The notes beneath the pieces were generated by a model, which made no database searches, was not told where the DNA came from, and worked only from the letters and a program-made list of their open reading frames with translations. Shown here in pieces: positions 13,687-14,972 of a stretch of 14,972 nucleotides of DNA. Position 1 is the first letter of the stretch. Each line of letters starts with the position of its first letter. Source of the stretch: CAYLNK01 sp964384675 (GTDB lineage Bacteria; Acidobacteriota; Thermoanaerobaculia; UBA5066); contig CAYLNK010000144.1 of NCBI GenBank assembly GCA_964384675.1, forward strand, positions 1-14,972, read 5' to 3'. The position numbers and the translations under genes were made by a program.

Positions 13687-14972
13687 CGCGGCGCGCCACG
13701 CTCTCCCTCCTGCTCTTCCTCGGCGCCTGCGCGACGGGGCCGAAGCCCGTGGCGCCGCCGACCCCTCCGCGCGGCCCCACGCCGATCCCGACCCCCGGGC
13801 CGTCCGCCACGCCGGTCCCGTCCGCCACGCCGGTGGCGGCCCCCGTGACGATGCTGCCCGTGGCCGAGCCGCGGCTCGACGTCGCGATCGCCACCGATCG
13901 CACCGTCTACGAGCTGCCGGCCGGGGACTGGATCGTCGTGGTCGGCGGCGCGGTCTCCCGCCGCGCGGGGCCGCTCCGCTTCACGCCCCGGCCGTCGCCG
14001 TTGACGCCGCTCTTCTCGGTGCAGGCGGGGTCGTTCACGGCGCGTGCGGCGGCCGAGGCCCAGCGCGTGCGGCTGGCGGCGCTCCTGGGCGTGGAGGGCA
14101 TCGTGGCCGACGTCTCGGGCCGCTTCGGCGTGCGGCTCGGCGTTCCAGCCGAGCGGAAAGCCGCCGAGCAGCTCCTCTCGCGTGTGCGGCGTGAAGCCGT
14201 GCCCGACGCGTTCCTCGTGGGCGCCACGGCCACGACGGAGCTCGCGTCGTATCTGGTGCTCGAGGAGAGCGGCCGCACGGCCGACGTGCCGTCGCCGGTC
14301 GAGATCGCGTCCGCCGCGGAAGGCGCCGGCGTGCCGTCCGATGCGGCGACGGTGCCGCTCGGCGACGCGGCGTACCGGGGCCACCTCCTCGTGCGCGCCA
14401 CCGGACGCGGCACGCTCCACGTCGTCAACCGGGTCAACCTGGAGCAATACCTGCGCGGCGTGGTGCCTGCCGAGATGGGGCCGAAGGTGTACGACGAGCT
14501 CGAGGCGCTCAAGGCGCAGACCCTCGCGGCGCGCACCTACGCGCTCCGGCGGCGCGGCGAGTTCGCGGCCGAGGGATACGACCTGTGCGCCACCCCGCGC
14601 TGCCAGGTGTACGGCGGCGTCCGGGTGGAGCAGCCGCTCACCGACCAGGCGATCGAGGAGACGGCGGGGGAGGTGCTCCTGTGGGACGGGCGCCTCGCCG
14701 AGACGCTCTTCACCTCCACGTGCGGCGGCCGCACCGAGCGGGCGGGCGACGTCTTCCCGTCCTACGCGAACGGGGATTATCCGTACCTCGTCCCGGCCCT
14801 CTGCAGCGGGGAGAAGGAAGCGGTCGTCTCGTCGACGTTCGCCGCCGCCCGTCCGGGGGGGCTCCTCGCCGTGCGCGGGCGCGCCCTCCTCGCGTCCGTC
14901 AGCCCGGCCGGAGATCTCGCCGCGGCCCGCAAGGCGCTGCGCGAGCGGCTGGGGCTCCCCGCCGGGAACGGG
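13683..14972 (+). CDS. spoIID: SPOR-SpoIID lipoprotein (lytic transglycosylase-like), 3' end missing
   Basis: The frame starts at a GTG inside the aminotransferase stop (GTGA) and is still open after 430 codons at the right edge. Residues 1-16 form a lipoprotein signal with lipobox LGAC and lipidated Cys16. A Pro/Thr-rich linker (20-58) carries two copies of PSATPV. Residues 108-180 are a SPOR domain (LFSVQAGSFTARAAAEAQRV), which in known proteins binds glycan strands lacking stem peptides. From about 228 onward there is a SpoIID domain: NLEQYLRGVVPAEMGPKV (252-269) with the catalytic Glu264, ALKAQTLAARTYAL (275-288), CATPRCQVYGG (302-312) and FTSTCGGRTE (343-352). SpoIID cleaves denuded glycan, so both domains point to the same substrate. 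No sporulation genes are nearby; a role in division or cell separation from the outer membrane is inferred. Confidence 0.9.
   Translation, partial: MTRRATLSLLLFLGACATGPKPVAPPTPPRGPTPIPTPGPSATPVPSATPVAAPVTMLPVAEPRLDVAIATDRTVYELPAGDWIVVVGGAVSRRAGPLRFTPRPSPLTPLFSVQAGSFTARAAAEAQRVRLAALLGVEGIVADVSGRFGVRLGVPAERKAAEQLLSRVRREAVPDAFLVGATATTELASYLVLEESGRTADVPSPVEIASAAEGAGVPSDAATVPLGDAAYRGHLLVRATGRGTLHVVNRVNLEQYLRGVVPAEMGPKVYDELEALKAQTLAARTYALRRRGEFAAEGYDLCATPRCQVYGGVRVEQPLTDQAIEETAGEVLLWDGRLAETLFTSTCGGRTERAGDVFPSYANGDYPYLVPALCSGEKEAVVSSTFAAARPGGLLAVRGRALLASVSPAGDLAAARKALRERLGLPAGNG
13800..13834 (+). repeat. Two tandem copies of an 18-base unit in the lipoprotein linker
   Basis: CCGTCCGCCACGCCGGT occurs at 13800-13816 and again at 13818-13834, period 18, in frame, encoding PSATPV twice. 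It lies in the flexible linker after the lipid anchor, where repeat-number change would only alter linker length. Confidence 0.7.

Overview
The window is about 15 kb of very GC-rich bacterial DNA, densely packed, with short gaps and many start/stop overlaps. The gene content (EnvC/S41/YibQ envelope block, DUF1844, PATAN/DUF4388 protein, DnaK beside an HspR-type MerR regulator, SpoIID-SPOR lipoprotein) points to a diderm, most likely Acidobacteriota or a nearby deltaproteobacterial-type lineage. That assignment is inferred from gene content and composition; there is no rRNA or other marker here.

Layout. (1) 2-3415, plus strand: a three-gene envelope block. It holds an EnvC-like coiled-coil/LytM protein cut at the left edge, an S41 (CtpA-type) protein whose catalytic serine and lysine are both replaced, and a YibQ-type divergent polysaccharide deacetylase. 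(2) 3450-4259, minus strand: mazG, convergent with the deacetylase gene and divergent from the next unit. (3) 4294-7949, plus strand: a tightly coupled unit of a DUF1844 protein, a polytopic TPR/zinc-ribbon membrane protein that appears to start at a CTG overlapping the preceding stop codon, and a PATAN (DUF4388) protein with a transmembrane helix and a GspG-like pseudopilin C-terminal domain. (4) 7950-8289: a 340-base gene-free stretch rich in perfect inverted repeats, ending in a sigma-70-type promoter overlapped by a HAIR-like dyad. (5) 8290-10686: dnaK and an hspR-like repressor gene that has a perfect 9-bp, GTGA-loop hairpin just after its start codon. (6) 10771-14972: a group 2 sigma factor, a DnaC/DnaI-like AAA+ ATPase, a fold-type I aminotransferase and a SpoIID-SPOR lipoprotein that runs off the right edge. 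The last four genes are joined by 1- to 4-base overlaps or a short gap spanned by a 19-codon frame.

How the genes fit together. The first block and the last gene concern peptidoglycan remodelling: amidase activation by a non-catalytic LytM domain, a probable pseudoprotease, a deacetylase-fold protein, and a denuded-glycan-binding lytic transglycosylase. The dnaK-hspR pair is a plausible autoregulated heat-shock module, with a sigma factor gene directly downstream. The DUF1844/TPR/PATAN unit is the least understood part and may encode a membrane-associated assembly related to pilin or secretion machinery.

The observations I rate highest are the doubly substituted S41 active site, the hairpin at the 5' end of hspR, the TPR/zinc-ribbon plus PATAN/pseudopilin pair, and the structured region upstream of dnaK. 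Long open frames antisense to the genes are composition artefacts and are not annotated.
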